In this document: piece after piece, positions 51,654-61,219 of the stretch
How positions within the stretch are numbered: position 1 is the first letter of the stretch
Layout: each line of letters opens with the position of its first letter
Position numbers and translations under genes: made by a program
Notes under the pieces: generated by a model
Database searches by the model: none
Told to the model about the DNA's origin: nothing
Seen by the model: the letters and a program-made list of their open reading frames with translations, nothing else
DNA from: Haloferax sp046557615
GTDB taxonomy: Archaea; Halobacteriota; Halobacteria; Halobacteriales; Haloferacaceae
Direction of reading: 5' to 3'
DNA length: 64,000 bases
NCBI RefSeq assembly: GCF_046557615.1
Contig: NZ_JBKIII010000004.1
Location: 62,001-126,000 of the forward strand

Positions 51654-52184
51654 TTAGCCGAGGATGTATCTGAGGGCGGGGCGCTGGCGGACGAATTCGG
51701 TCTTTTCGATGATTGCGTCGACGCCGTAGATGCGGCCCAGCGCGAGGGTGCCGATGATGGCGAAGAGCATCAGGCCGAAGAGGTCACCGTTGACGAAGCC
51801 GTGCGCGAAGTCCGCGTTCCCGAGGTAGAAGAACACCATCAGGAAGCCGCCGAAGAAGGCGGCGAGGCGGGTGAGCGCGCCGACGAGGATTCCGAGGCCG
51901 ATGAGAACCTCACCGAGCGGAATCATGAAGTTGGTCAGCTCCATCAGGATGGGGACGCCAGCGACCCACGCGAGGAGGCCGTGGACGAGCGTTCCTTGCG
52001 TTGCACCGACCATCCATCCCGCGGCGTTAAACGGCTCTGCGGCGAGGTATTTGGTCACCCCAGCGTGGAGGAACCAGTAACCCGTCAGGAGGCGAACCAG
52101 CACGAGGACGTAGCCGGTTAGCCCTTCGTTGTAGTTGAATTCAATCTGCTGTCCCAGCATCTCGACTTGGGCGTTCGTGGTCAT
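51654..52184 (-). CDS. DoxX family membrane protein
   Basis: A 176-residue membrane protein of the DoxX family with about four helices: GYVLVLVRLLTGYWFLHAG, a second around GTLVHGLLAWVAGVPILMEL, a third in PLGEVLIGLGILVGALTRLA, and a fourth in FFGGFLMVFFYLGNADFAHG followed by a last hydrophobic stretch. DoxX proteins associate with quinone-linked or thiosulfate/redox processes; the exact role here is open. It converges on the DUF1028 gene. Confidence 0.85.
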   Translation of the reverse strand: MTTNAQVEMLGQQIEFNYNEGLTGYVLVLVRLLTGYWFLHAGVTKYLAAEPFNAAGWMVGATQGTLVHGLLAWVAGVPILMELTNFMIPLGEVLIGLGILVGALTRLAAFFGGFLMVFFYLGNADFAHGFVNGDLFGLMLFAIIGTLALGRIYGVDAIIEKTEFVRQRPALRYILG

Positions 52185-52389
52185 TTTTTCTCACCTTACA
52201 TCTGAATAGTCGCCCGGAATGGGAATATAAATACAGCGTCATTTTCAATTTCATAGAATTGGGAATCATCGAAAAGCGAGCGACAGAAGCCCTGTAAAAG
52301 CAGATGAGAAATCGTGAACTAACTGGGCATTAACGACGAATCATCCCGAACCGGTAGTTTTGACCCGCGTCCACGCGAGAACCAACGCA

Positions 52390-53916
52390 ATGACAGCGCC
52401 GACCCTCCTCGTCGCCGGAACGGCCAGCCACGTCGGCAAGAGTACGGTCGCCGCTGGACTCTGCCGACTGCTCGCAAACGATGGCTACGACGTAGAACCC
52501 TACAAAGCGCAGAACATGAGTAACAACGCCCGAGCGGTCGTTACTCCCGACGGCGACGACTTCGGCGAAATCGGGGTCTCGCAGTACGTCCAGGCCCGGG
52601 CCGCACGAGTGACGCCGACCACCGACCACAATCCCGTATTGCTCAAACCTCACGGCGACGGGAAGTCGCAACTGGTCGTACAGGGAAAGGCCGTCTCGGT
52701 CAACACTGCCGGAAATTACTACGACGACCACTGGCACGCCGCCCGAACGGCGGCACTCGAATCTCACCAACGATTGGCACAGCGGGCCGATATCGTCGTC
52801 GCCGAGGGTGCAGGGTCGATTGCCGAAATCAACCTTCACGACCGCGACCTAGCGAACATCGAAACCGCGCGGTTCGCCGACGCACGGATTCTCCTCGTCG
52901 CTGATATCGAACGCGGCGGTGTCTTCGCCAGTCTCGTCGGCACACTCGAACTCCTCCCCGACGACGTTCGAGAACGGGTCATCGGCGTCGTCATCACCAA
53001 ATTCCGCGGGAGTCTCGATATCCTCGAACCCGGCCTCGATGCCTTCGAAGACCGAACCGGTGTCCCAGTCTTCGGTGTACTCCCATACGACGACCCCGGA
53101 CTCCCCGAAGAAGATAGTCTAGCGCTCCCATCGGAAGGAGCAAGAGCAACCTTCGGCGGCGAGGACGGCGTTGCGGACGACCACGCAGTCACCATCGGCG
53201 TCCCGCGATTGCCACGTATCTCGAACGTTACCGACTTCGAACCACTGGCGGCGACACCGGGCGTTCGCGTCGTCTCGCTCCCACTGACTGCCTCGCTCGA
53301 AGACATCGATGCCGTCGTCCTTCCGGGGAGCAAGAACACCGTGGACGACCTCATTGCACTCAGAGACGCAGGATTCGAGGAAGAGTTACAGGAGTTCGAC
53401 GGCCCACTCGTCGGTATCTGCGGTGGCTACCAACTCCTCGGCCAGCGAATCGAAAACGCCGACGTGGAGAGTACGCACGACGTGACCGAAATCGACGCAC
53501 TCGGCTATCTCCCAACGGTAACTCGGTTCGACCCTGAAAAACAGGTCAGAGCGGTGACCATCGAGTTCGACGGTGCGGGGCCACTTGCCGGTGCGAGTGG
53601 TCCCATCAGCGGGTACGAGATTCACCACGGGGCGACCCGAATCGTCGGTGAAGCGGTTTCGCTCGCGGGTGACGGTGCGGCGACTGAGCGCGTCGCGGGG
53701 ACGTACATCCACGACCTGTTTGCGAACGACGGTCCACGAGCGGCGTTCATCGACGCGGTGTACGCGCATGCAGAGAAAACCCGCCCACAGGGAGTTGTCG
53801 GTGGGACCGACGAAACCGGCCCGTACGAACGCGCTGCGAATCTCGTCGGGTCCGCAACGGACGTGCAGAATCTCCTTTCGACCCTCGGCCCGTCACGCTG
53901 TTCACATCGTCAGTGA
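52390..53916 (+). CDS. cobQ: Cobyric acid synthase (CobQ/CbiP)
   Basis: A 508-residue enzyme that amidates four side chains of adenosylcobyrinic acid a,c-diamide in cobalamin synthesis. The N-terminal ATPase domain has LVAGTASHVGKSTVAAGL (P-loop) and YKAQNMSNNARAVV, typical of CobQ. The C-terminal glutamine amidotransferase class I domain has the Cys in LVGICGGYQLLGQ and His in GYEIHHGAT. Start at ATG 52390 gives the canonical N-terminus. No other cobalamin synthesis gene is close by, but a metallophore-binding protein gene follows. Confidence 0.94.
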   Translation: MTAPTLLVAGTASHVGKSTVAAGLCRLLANDGYDVEPYKAQNMSNNARAVVTPDGDDFGEIGVSQYVQARAARVTPTTDHNPVLLKPHGDGKSQLVVQGKAVSVNTAGNYYDDHWHAARTAALESHQRLAQRADIVVAEGAGSIAEINLHDRDLANIETARFADARILLVADIERGGVFASLVGTLELLPDDVRERVIGVVITKFRGSLDILEPGLDAFEDRTGVPVFGVLPYDDPGLPEEDSLALPSEGARATFGGEDGVADDHAVTIGVPRLPRISNVTDFEPLAATPGVRVVSLPLTASLEDIDAVVLPGSKNTVDDLIALRDAGFEEELQEFDGPLVGICGGYQLLGQRIENADVESTHDVTEIDALGYLPTVTRFDPEKQVRAVTIEFDGAGPLAGASGPISGYEIHHGATRIVGEAVSLAGDGAATERVAGTYIHDLFANDGPRAAFIDAVYAHAEKTRPQGVVGGTDETGPYERAANLVGSATDVQNLLSTLGPSRCSHRQ

Positions 53917-54000
53917 CCGTTCAACGTGTGTACAACGATTCACAGCACAATATTCTGTTCTGGAGTAATGTTCATTAGTTATGAATACCGAGTATGTACT

Positions 54001-54147
54001 ATGTCCGAATCTTCACTCATTTTCGAGACGATGGCCGACGACGACTGCACCTACTGCGACGATGGGACGCTCGTGTTGAGTTCCTACAAGGATAACGACG
54101 CAATCGTCTGCGACGACTGCGGAACACCCGCAGTGCAGGTGTGGTAA
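54001..54147 (+). CDS. Small two-CxxC zinc-finger protein
   Basis: A 48-residue protein with two zinc knuckles, DDDCTYCDDG and VCDDCGTPAVQ, the layout of haloarchaeal zinc-finger microproteins. ATG at 54001 follows an AT-rich leader. Function unknown; comparable small proteins in Haloferax affect gene regulation and biofilm traits, but this one is not identified with any of them. Confidence 0.7.
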   Translation: MSESSLIFETMADDDCTYCDDGTLVLSSYKDNDAIVCDDCGTPAVQVW

Positions 54148-54421
54148 GTAACGAGCGTAATCGGGTGTACTCGGTCGAAGGCACCCACGTTCCCCGACCG
54201 CTCTTACTACCACTACCTTGTTGACTCCCTGTGAGGACGACCTGACTCCCTGCTGAATCGCCTCTACTGACCAGTCTTCACCCCGTCTACCGACCAACCC
54301 GTATTTTCGGCAGCCGTGACGTATCGAGTAGTCGTTCTTCGCTCATCAGTAGGCAGAGAGGTCGCCCGTTACCAACGTGTCAGTTTTAGGCTGGCAAAAA
54401 AATTCGAAAGCCATTTATTAG

Positions 54422-54437
54422 TTTAGGGTGGCCTAAA
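54422..54437. promoter_or_regulatory. TTTAGG-N4-CCTAAA palindrome at the binding-protein promoter
   Basis: A perfect 6-bp-arm palindrome ends 4 nt before the ATG at 54442 and about 5 nt after a TATA-like TTTATTAG (54412-54419), so it covers the expected transcription start. A half-like TTTTAGGCTGGC lies about 40 bp upstream. The position fits repression by a DtxR-type metal-dependent regulator. Confidence 0.55.
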
Positions 54438-54441
54438 TCAT

Positions 54442-55686
54442 ATGGGAAAGAAGTTCTTCGACGACGTCACACCGACCCGCCGGAGCTACCTGAAGAGTGG
54501 TAGTGCGGTACTCGCAGGCGGGTTGCTGGCCGGGTGTACGGGGCAAAGTGGCTCTGAGACAGAGACCGAGACAACTGAGGCGACGACGGCTGCGACAGAG
54601 ACGGACGCGACCGAGACGACGGCCGCTGACTCCAGTTATTCGGTGTCGATGTCGCCGGTCGGCGAGGTCACGTTCGAGTCAGTTCCGGAGAACGTCATGG
54701 TGTACAGCCTCCTGTACGCCGACATGGCGGTCGCGTACGGCCACGGTGACGCGGTGAACTCTCTCGGCTTCGACAGTGACGCCGGAGGCCGGACACTCGA
54801 CGCTTACTACGACCGCCTCGATGGTGTCTCGTTCGACCGTGAGGGAATCGCCCAGCTCAACAACGGCTCGAGCAGTATCAGCGTGGACAAAGAACTGCTC
54901 TACGAACTGGACTCTGACCTCCACCTCATGGACCCCGCGCTGGCCGTGAGTTTCGACGGGTGGGAACAATCGGACGTCGAAGAGGTCGGCGAAACCATCG
55001 CGCCGTGGTTCGGCAACGTGTACAGTCGGGCACACAGCACGCCACCGGAACCCTATGCCGACGGCTACGAGTACTACACGCTCTGGGAACTCTCCGAGAA
55101 GGTTGGTGCGGTGTTCCAAGCCGAAGAACGCGCCGCGGAACTCAAATCCGTCCACGACGACTTGGTCGAGACGATTCAGTCGAACCTCCCACCGAAAGAA
55201 GAGCGACCGACCGTCGGCGTCGTCATCTTCATGAGCGATACGTTCTACCCCTCGAAAATCAACGTCGATGGGTTCGCAACGTCGCACATCCGCCCGCTCG
55301 GCGTCACAGACGCCTTCGCGGCCGACGACGTAACCTACGAAACGTCGTACGACTACGAGACGATGCTCGAAATCGACCCCGACGTCCTCCTGCACAGTTT
55401 CGGCGTCGCCTCCTACTACGACGTGAACAGCATCGAGCAGACGCTCGCAGACCATCCCGTTGGGAGCGAACTCTCCGCAGTCAAAAACGGCCGCGTCTAC
55501 CCCTCGGGCAACCCCGTACAGGGCCCGATTATGAACCTCTTCCAACTCGAAATGACCGCAAAACAGCTCTTCCCCGAGCAGTTTGGCGAGTGGCCGGAGT
55601 ACGACGGCGGTGCCTATCCTGAGATTCCAGAAGAAGAGCAGTTGTTCGACCGACAGCGCGTCGCCGACATCGTGGCGGGGAACTAA
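54442..55686 (+). CDS. ABC transporter substrate-binding lipoprotein (siderophore/cobalamin type)
   Basis: A 414-residue Tat lipoprotein. The signal is PTRRSYLKSGSAVLAGG with lipobox LLAGC (Cys32); a Thr/Glu/Ala-rich spacer follows. The mature part is a type III (BtuF/FhuD-like) binding domain: VMVYSLLYADMAVAYGHGDA, VDKELLYELDSDLHLMDPAL and LEIDPDVLLHSFGVAS. Such proteins carry iron-siderophore or corrinoid compounds. The cobQ gene upstream favours cobalamin; the DtxR-like palindrome favours iron. The permease and ATPase genes are not in the window. Confidence 0.86.
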   Translation: MGKKFFDDVTPTRRSYLKSGSAVLAGGLLAGCTGQSGSETETETTEATTAATETDATETTAADSSYSVSMSPVGEVTFESVPENVMVYSLLYADMAVAYGHGDAVNSLGFDSDAGGRTLDAYYDRLDGVSFDREGIAQLNNGSSSISVDKELLYELDSDLHLMDPALAVSFDGWEQSDVEEVGETIAPWFGNVYSRAHSTPPEPYADGYEYYTLWELSEKVGAVFQAEERAAELKSVHDDLVETIQSNLPPKEERPTVGVVIFMSDTFYPSKINVDGFATSHIRPLGVTDAFAADDVTYETSYDYETMLEIDPDVLLHSFGVASYYDVNSIEQTLADHPVGSELSAVKNGRVYPSGNPVQGPIMNLFQLEMTAKQLFPEQFGEWPEYDGGAYPEIPEEEQLFDRQRVADIVAGN

Positions 55687-55691
55687 GATAC

Positions 55692-57269
55692 TCAGTCGAG
55701 AGTCCCTTCGATGGCCTCCCGAATCGCACCGAACCGAACGAGTTCTGCGGCCAATTCGAGTTCGCCATCGAGTTGCCGGTCGTCGTCGAGCGGTGGGACG
55801 ACTTCCCGAATCGCATCGCGGACAGCACCAGTTCCGTCGCCGAGTGCGAGCCCATCCGGGAGGAATTCTGCGGCTTGCGCACCACAGAGCAGTTCGACGC
55901 CGACGATGGTGGCAACGTTGTCTGCGACGGTTCGAGCGTTGAGGACGCTCTGGCCGCTCATGCTCACGTGGTCTTCTTGCCCGCCACTGACGGGCGTCGA
56001 ATCGAGCGACGGGCGGCCAAGCGACCGACACTCGTTGAGCAACGCGGCGGCGGTGTACTGGGCAATCATGTAGCCCGAGCGCAAGCCGCTGTGTTCGGTG
56101 AGGAACGGTGGCAGGTGTGGTTCTTGGACCTTCGGGTTGAGCATACGGTCTGTCCGCCGCTCTGAAATCGCCGCGAGGTCAGAAAGCGCACCAGCGGCGT
56201 AGTCGAGACGAAGTGCGAGCGGTTCGCCGTGGAAGTTGCCCGCGGAGATGACGGCGGCAACGTCTGTCCCCGGCGCACGCTCATCGACCGACCCTGCGGG
56301 GAAGACGAGTGGGTTGTCGGTTGCGCTGTTGAGTTCGATTTCGACCGCTTCACGGAGGTGTTCGACGGCATCTCTGACCGCGCCGTGGACCTGCGGCAGA
56401 CAGCGAATCGAGTAGGCGTCCTGCACGCGCTCGCACTCCTTGTGCGATTCGAGGACCGTCGAACCCGCGGTCAGGCGTCGAATTGCTGCCGCACTCACCT
56501 GCTGGCCGGGATGGGGACGAACTTCGTGAATCGCAGGGTCGCAATTTGCGGTCGTCCCCATCGTGACCTCGGTCGTCAGCGCGCCCGCGGCGTCCGCCGC
56601 ATCGATAATTCGCTCGGCATCGACGACGAACAGGGATGTCAGTCCGACGGTGAGTTGCGTTCCGTTAATGAGCGCGAGTCCTTCCTTGGACGCAAGTGTG
56701 ACTGGTTTTAAGCCGACTCGGGCGAGGGCGACACCGCCTGCGAGTCGCTCACCATCGTAGTGTGCTTCGCCCTCGCCGATGAGTACGAGCGCCATGTGTG
56801 CGAGGGGCGCGAGGTCACCACTCGCGCCAAGGCTCCCGCGAGAGCGGACGACAGGGTGGAGTTTCGCATTGAGCATCTCCACGAGTAGTTCGACGACCTG
56901 TGGCCGGATACCGGAGTAACCCTTTGCGAGTGTGTTCACCCGCGAGACCATCATCGACCGAACCTCTTCCGTGGTGAGTTCGCGCCCTGCGCCTGCGGCG
57001 TGGCTTCGAACGAGATTCGTCTGCAACTTCTCGATGTCGTCACGTTCGATGTGCGTCTCGACGAGGTGTCCAAATCCGGTGTTGACACCGTAGACGGGTT
57101 CGCCGGAGTCGATGACAGATTCGACACGCTCGCGCGAGGCCTGCATTTTCTCGTATGCTTCGTCGGCGAGTTCGACGCGGGCATCGTGGCGGGCGACGGC
57201 AACGACTTCTTCGGGCGTCAGCGACTCGCCGTCGATGACGACCGTTTTCGGGATATCGTGTTCACTCAT
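55692..57269 (-). CDS. hutH: Histidine ammonia-lyase
   Basis: A 525-residue lyase converting L-histidine to urocanate and ammonia. The MIO-forming Ala149-Ser150-Gly151 is in RGSLGASGDLAPLAHMALV; other family segments are YGVNTGFGHLVET and GGQEDHVSMSGQSVLN. The ATG at 57269 overlaps the hutI stop by 8 nt. It is the last gene of the operon hutU-hutG-hutI-hutH. Confidence 0.96.
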   Translation of the reverse strand: MSEHDIPKTVVIDGESLTPEEVVAVARHDARVELADEAYEKMQASRERVESVIDSGEPVYGVNTGFGHLVETHIERDDIEKLQTNLVRSHAAGAGRELTTEEVRSMMVSRVNTLAKGYSGIRPQVVELLVEMLNAKLHPVVRSRGSLGASGDLAPLAHMALVLIGEGEAHYDGERLAGGVALARVGLKPVTLASKEGLALINGTQLTVGLTSLFVVDAERIIDAADAAGALTTEVTMGTTANCDPAIHEVRPHPGQQVSAAAIRRLTAGSTVLESHKECERVQDAYSIRCLPQVHGAVRDAVEHLREAVEIELNSATDNPLVFPAGSVDERAPGTDVAAVISAGNFHGEPLALRLDYAAGALSDLAAISERRTDRMLNPKVQEPHLPPFLTEHSGLRSGYMIAQYTAAALLNECRSLGRPSLDSTPVSGGQEDHVSMSGQSVLNARTVADNVATIVGVELLCGAQAAEFLPDGLALGDGTGAVRDAIREVVPPLDDDRQLDGELELAAELVRFGAIREAIEGTLD

Positions 57270-58485
57270 GGGCAACTACCCCCGATTTCAGCACCGTCGA
57301 AACTGGGTTTGTGTCGAATCGGTATGGTAGATGGGCGATGCTCGGCATGTCAAGGACGACGGCATCCGCCGGGCTCTCGGGGGTGAGAGTTCCCCGTCCG
57401 TCGGAGAGTGCAAGCGCATTTGCAGCGGCGCTCGTACACCCTCTGACGACTTCTTCGGGTGTCATTCGCATGCCGACGCTGGCGAGTGTGGCGACGAATC
57501 CCATCGTTCGGACGAAGCAGTTGGGATTGAAATCGGTTGCGAGGGCGACTTCGTGCCCCGAGTCGAGGAACGCACGAGCGTCGGCGTAGTCGGCACCGAG
57601 GCCGAAGGCTGTCCCCGGGAGCACGACGGGTGTGACACCCGCCTCAGTGAGTCGTGTTCTCCCCTTCTCATCGGTGTGGAGCAGATGGTCGGCACTCGCT
57701 GCACCAACGTCGGCGGCGACGTCTGTGCCACCGATTGCGGCGAACTCGTCGGCGTGAATCTTCGGGACCATACCCAAATCAGCACCCGTTTCGAGGATGC
57801 GTCTGGACTGTTCTGCCGAGAACACGCCGCGTTCGCAGAACACGTCGCAGAACGTCGCAATTCCCTGCTCGGCGACGGCAGGGAGTTGCTCGGAGACGAC
57901 GTGTTCGACGTACTCCTCGGTATCCATCCCGCGCGGGACAGCGTGGGCGCCCATGAACGTCGGAACCACGTCGATAGTGTGTTGGGCACCCGCCTGCTCG
58001 ATTGCGGCGAGCATTCGCAACTCCGTCTCGGTGTCGAGACCGTAGCCACTCTTGATTTCGACCGTCGTCGTGCCGTTTTCGAGCATCACGTCGAGGTGTT
58101 CGGTGAGGGTGGCGACGAGTTCTTCATCTGAGGCTTCACGGACAGCATCCACGGTTCGAAGGATGCCACCGCCGTCTGCAAGAATCTCCTCGTAGGTCGC
58201 ACCCTGAAGCTTTGCGACGAACTCGTCGGAGCGGTCACCCGCGAAGAGCGCGTGCGTGTGTGGGTCAACGAAGCCAGGGAGGACAGTCTGTCCCGTCGCG
58301 TCGATGGCAACGTCGGCGTCTTCGACGGAGTAGTCGGAGAGAACATCACCAGTCGAACCGACCGCGACGACGGTTCCATCGACTGCGGCGAGCGCACCAT
58401 CTCGGATTAGTTCCACACTGGTCGGTCCCTCCGGTCCAACGACCAACTCGGACGCGCCGTAGACGACCGTCACGTGTTTAGACAC
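57262..58485 (-). CDS. hutI: Imidazolonepropionase
   Basis: A 407-residue amidohydrolase that opens the imidazolone ring to N-formimidoyl-L-glutamate. Metal ligands are His76 and His78 in GFVDPHTHALFAGDRSDEF; later KIHADEFAAIGG (His) and VALATDFNPN (Asp) complete the site. A GTG start at 58485 overlaps the hutG end by 8 nt. The third gene of the hut operon. Confidence 0.95.
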   Translation of the reverse strand: MSKHVTVVYGASELVVGPEGPTSVELIRDGALAAVDGTVVAVGSTGDVLSDYSVEDADVAIDATGQTVLPGFVDPHTHALFAGDRSDEFVAKLQGATYEEILADGGGILRTVDAVREASDEELVATLTEHLDVMLENGTTTVEIKSGYGLDTETELRMLAAIEQAGAQHTIDVVPTFMGAHAVPRGMDTEEYVEHVVSEQLPAVAEQGIATFCDVFCERGVFSAEQSRRILETGADLGMVPKIHADEFAAIGGTDVAADVGAASADHLLHTDEKGRTRLTEAGVTPVVLPGTAFGLGADYADARAFLDSGHEVALATDFNPNCFVRTMGFVATLASVGMRMTPEEVVRGCTSAAANALALSDGRGTLTPESPADAVVLDMPSIAHLPYRFDTNPVSTVLKSGVVAHE

Positions 58486-59404
58486 GCTCTGTCACCCCCG
58501 AGAGCGCGTGGGCAATCGCACGGGCGGCGGCGCGTACAGTACGCCCGTCTTGGTCGAGCGGCGGGGCGCATTCGACGACTTCGAAGCCGACGACGCGCGG
58601 GTCGGACGCGACGCGTCGGAGCATCGAGAACAGTTCACGAGTCGTGATTCCGCCCGGAGTCGGTGCGCTCACACCCGGTGCGGCAGTCTCGTCGAGGACG
58701 TCGATATCGAGACTGACGAAGATGTAATCGCATCCGGTGAGCGAATCGAGCGCGAAGTCGATGGTCTGGTCCGAGTCTCGGCCAACCTCTTTAGCCGTGA
58801 AAATCACCCCGCCTTGCTCGCTGATGAACTCAGCGTAGGCAGTCGAAGTCTCGAAGTGCCGAGCGCCGACGACGGCGAGTCTGTCGAGGCCTTCGTCGAA
58901 CAGTTGGTGATAGGGCGTCCCGCTGGACGGGCCGTCGGTGGGTTCGCGGCAGTCGAGGTGTGCGTCGAAACTCACGACGCCGACCGACGCGTCTCGGTCG
59001 AGGAGCGGGCGAACGTTGGCGACGGTGAGCGAGTTGTCGCCGCCGAGGAAGACGGGAAAGTGGGCGTTGGTGTAGACTTCGCGCGTTGCCTCGGTAACGG
59101 CGTCCTGAACCACCGAAACGTCAGCGTCGGCGTCGAACGTGACGTTTCCGAGGTCACCGAGGTTCGAGAGCGGACCCGCGTCAAAGTGGTGCGATTTGAC
59201 GGCTTCGAGGGCGGTTCTGATTGCCTCTGGACCCTCGCGTGCCCCTTTGCGCCCGATAACTGCGCCGTCGTAGGGTTCACCGACGAGGACGGCGTCGAAG
59301 TCGTCTCCAGTGTCGAGCGTCGCGGGCGAGACGATATCGCCGATCTGCTCGTCGTTCGGGTCGGAAGATGGGCCGTGCCAGTCGTACGTGTCCTCGAACA
59401 TCAT
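58478..59404 (-). CDS. hutG: Formimidoylglutamase
   Basis: A 308-residue arginase-family enzyme releasing formamide and glutamate from formimidoylglutamate. Manganese motifs: FLGGDNSLTVANV (arginases usually have GGDHS; the His is Asn here), SFDAHLDCREP, and SLDIDVLDETAAPGVSAPTP. The first ATG at 59404 overlaps the hutU stop as ATGA; the next ATG at 59401 is an equal possibility. Second gene of the hut operon. Confidence 0.93.
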   Translation of the reverse strand: MMFEDTYDWHGPSSDPNDEQIGDIVSPATLDTGDDFDAVLVGEPYDGAVIGRKGAREGPEAIRTALEAVKSHHFDAGPLSNLGDLGNVTFDADADVSVVQDAVTEATREVYTNAHFPVFLGGDNSLTVANVRPLLDRDASVGVVSFDAHLDCREPTDGPSSGTPYHQLFDEGLDRLAVVGARHFETSTAYAEFISEQGGVIFTAKEVGRDSDQTIDFALDSLTGCDYIFVSLDIDVLDETAAPGVSAPTPGGITTRELFSMLRRVASDPRVVGFEVVECAPPLDQDGRTVRAAARAIAHALSGVTERV

Positions 59405-61155
59405 TGGTCCTCGTGTTGCTCGTCGCTTGCGCGCATTGGTATATGAACCTTCGACCGGGTGGCTTCGTCCAGCGCGTCCTCGTAGCCAGCGTCGGCGTGG
59501 CGAATCACGCCCATGCCGGGGTCGGTGGTGAAGACGCGGCGTGCCTTCTCTGCGGCGAGGTCCGTACCGTCGAGGACGACGTGGTTGTTTGTATGCAACG
59601 AGTTGCCGATGCCGACGCCGCCGCCGTCGTGAACCGAGACGATATCAGCGCCTGCGGCGGTGTTGAGCAGTGCGTTGAGAATCGGCCAGTCGGCGATGGC
59701 GTCGGTGCCGTCGCGCATGGCTTCCGTCTCGCGATTCGGACTCGCCACCGACCCGGCGTCGAGGTGGTCACGCGTGACGACGATTGGGGCGGAAATCTCG
59801 CCTTCGGCGACGAGTTCGTTCATTCGGAGAGCGAACCGTGCCCGCTCGGTCAGACCTGACTCGTCGGTGTTGTAGCCAAGCCAGCAGACCCGCGAGGGAA
59901 GTCCTTGGAACGACACCTGTTCTTGTGCGAGGTCGATCCAGCGCATGAGCGACTCGTTCTCGGGAAAGAGTTCACGGATGGCCTCGTCGGTGCGGTAGAT
60001 ATCTTCTGGGTCACCCGAGAGTGCGGCCCAGCGGTATGGCCCACGTCCGCGGCAGAACATCGGTCGGATGTAGGCGGGGACGAATCCGGGGAAGTCGAAG
60101 GCGGTGTCCAATCCGCGGTGGGTCAGGACTTGGCCGCGGATGTTGTTGCCGTACTCGAAGGCAACCGCGCCGTGTGCTTGGAGGTCGAGAATCGCTTCGA
60201 CGTGGCGCTCCATCGTGTCGAGGCTGGCTTCGACGTACGCCGCAGGGTCGTCTTCGCGGAGTTCGTCGGCTTCCTCGACGGAGTAGCCACTCGGGTAGTA
60301 GCCTTCCAGCTCGTCGTGGGCGCTCGTCTGGTCTGTGACGATGTCTGGAATCTCGTCGCGTGCGAGCAGTTCTTCGAGCATGTCTGCGGCGTTCATTTGG
60401 ACGCCGACGCTGTACGGTTCGCCTGCGTCGAGCGCCTCGTGGACGCGTTCGAGCGCCTCGTCCAGCGAGTCGGCGCGGTCCATCAGGTACTTCGTCTCCA
60501 GTCGGCGGTCGATTCGGTCGCCTTTGACCTCCGCGACGAGGCAGACGCCGTTGTTCATCGTCACGGCGAGGGGTTGTGCCCCGCTCATACCGCCGAGGCC
60601 GCCAGTGACGACGAGTTTGCCGCGCAGGTCGCCGTCGTAGTGTTCGCGGCCGAGTTCAGCGAGTGTCTCGTAGGTGCCCTGAATGATTCCCTGCGTGCCG
60701 ATGTAGGCCCACGACCCCGCAGTCATCTGGCCGTACATGATTTTCCCCTCGGCTTCGAGTTCGTGGAAGTGTTCCCAGTCGTCCCAGTGGCCGACGAGGT
60801 TGGAGTTGGCGATAAGGACACGCGGCGCGCGTTCGTGCGTCGTGAATCTACCCACGGGCTTGCCGGACTGAACGAGCAACGTCTCGTCGTCTTCGAGAGT
60901 ACGCAGTTCGCGGAGAATCGCGTCGTACGCGTCCCACGACCGGGCCGCCCGACCGGTTCCGCCGTAGACGACGAGGTCTTCGGGGCGCTCGGCCACGTCG
61001 GGGTCGAGGTTGTTGTTGAGCATTCGAAGGGCGGCCTCCTGTCGCCAGCCCTTACACTCGATTTCCGTCCCGGTCGGTGCCCCCTGATACCGCTCCCACT
61101 CCGAACTCGGCTCTCCGAGTCTGTCGGTGTGGCGCGATGACGATGGCGTGTGCAT
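59401..61155 (-). CDS. hutU: Urocanate hydratase
   Basis: A 584-residue NAD-dependent urocanase that hydrates urocanate to imidazolonepropionate. NAD-binding and family motifs include MTAGSWAYIGTQGIIQGTYE, VVTGGLGGMSGAQPLAVTMN and GLPSRVCWLGYNT (the active-site Cys region; the usual ending is GYGE). First gene of the operon, with its promoter in the divergent region shared with a Bat-type regulator. Confidence 0.95.
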   Translation of the reverse strand: MHTPSSSRHTDRLGEPSSEWERYQGAPTGTEIECKGWRQEAALRMLNNNLDPDVAERPEDLVVYGGTGRAARSWDAYDAILRELRTLEDDETLLVQSGKPVGRFTTHERAPRVLIANSNLVGHWDDWEHFHELEAEGKIMYGQMTAGSWAYIGTQGIIQGTYETLAELGREHYDGDLRGKLVVTGGLGGMSGAQPLAVTMNNGVCLVAEVKGDRIDRRLETKYLMDRADSLDEALERVHEALDAGEPYSVGVQMNAADMLEELLARDEIPDIVTDQTSAHDELEGYYPSGYSVEEADELREDDPAAYVEASLDTMERHVEAILDLQAHGAVAFEYGNNIRGQVLTHRGLDTAFDFPGFVPAYIRPMFCRGRGPYRWAALSGDPEDIYRTDEAIRELFPENESLMRWIDLAQEQVSFQGLPSRVCWLGYNTDESGLTERARFALRMNELVAEGEISAPIVVTRDHLDAGSVASPNRETEAMRDGTDAIADWPILNALLNTAAGADIVSVHDGGGVGIGNSLHTNNHVVLDGTDLAAEKARRVFTTDPGMGVIRHADAGYEDALDEATRSKVHIPMRASDEQHEDQ

Positions 61156-61193
61156 AGTCTACTCTTCGCTGGCACGACGGGTAGCAATTTGCC

Positions 61194-61205
61194 CACCATA
61201 TGGTG
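61194..61205. promoter_or_regulatory. Perfect palindrome CACCATATGGTG in the hut control region
   Basis: A 12-bp perfect palindrome lies between hutU and the regulator. It is about 40-50 nt upstream of the hutU start and just before the TATA box of the regulator, so it could serve as a single operator for both promoters. Confidence 0.55.
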
Positions 61206-61209
61206 CGCT

Positions 61210-61219
61210 ATTTATATAC
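61210..61219. promoter_or_regulatory. Shared TATA element of hutU and its regulator
   Basis: TATTTATATA lies 30 nt before the regulator's GTG at 61240 and about 60 nt before the hutU ATG on the other strand. It is the only strong TATA-like stretch in the 84-bp region. Confidence 0.55.

Noticed and set aside
54679..56031. 450-codon minus-strand frame spanning the binding-protein and hutH genes
   Set aside because: It runs antisense to one real gene and out of frame through another, with low-complexity Arg-rich sequence. It is a shadow.
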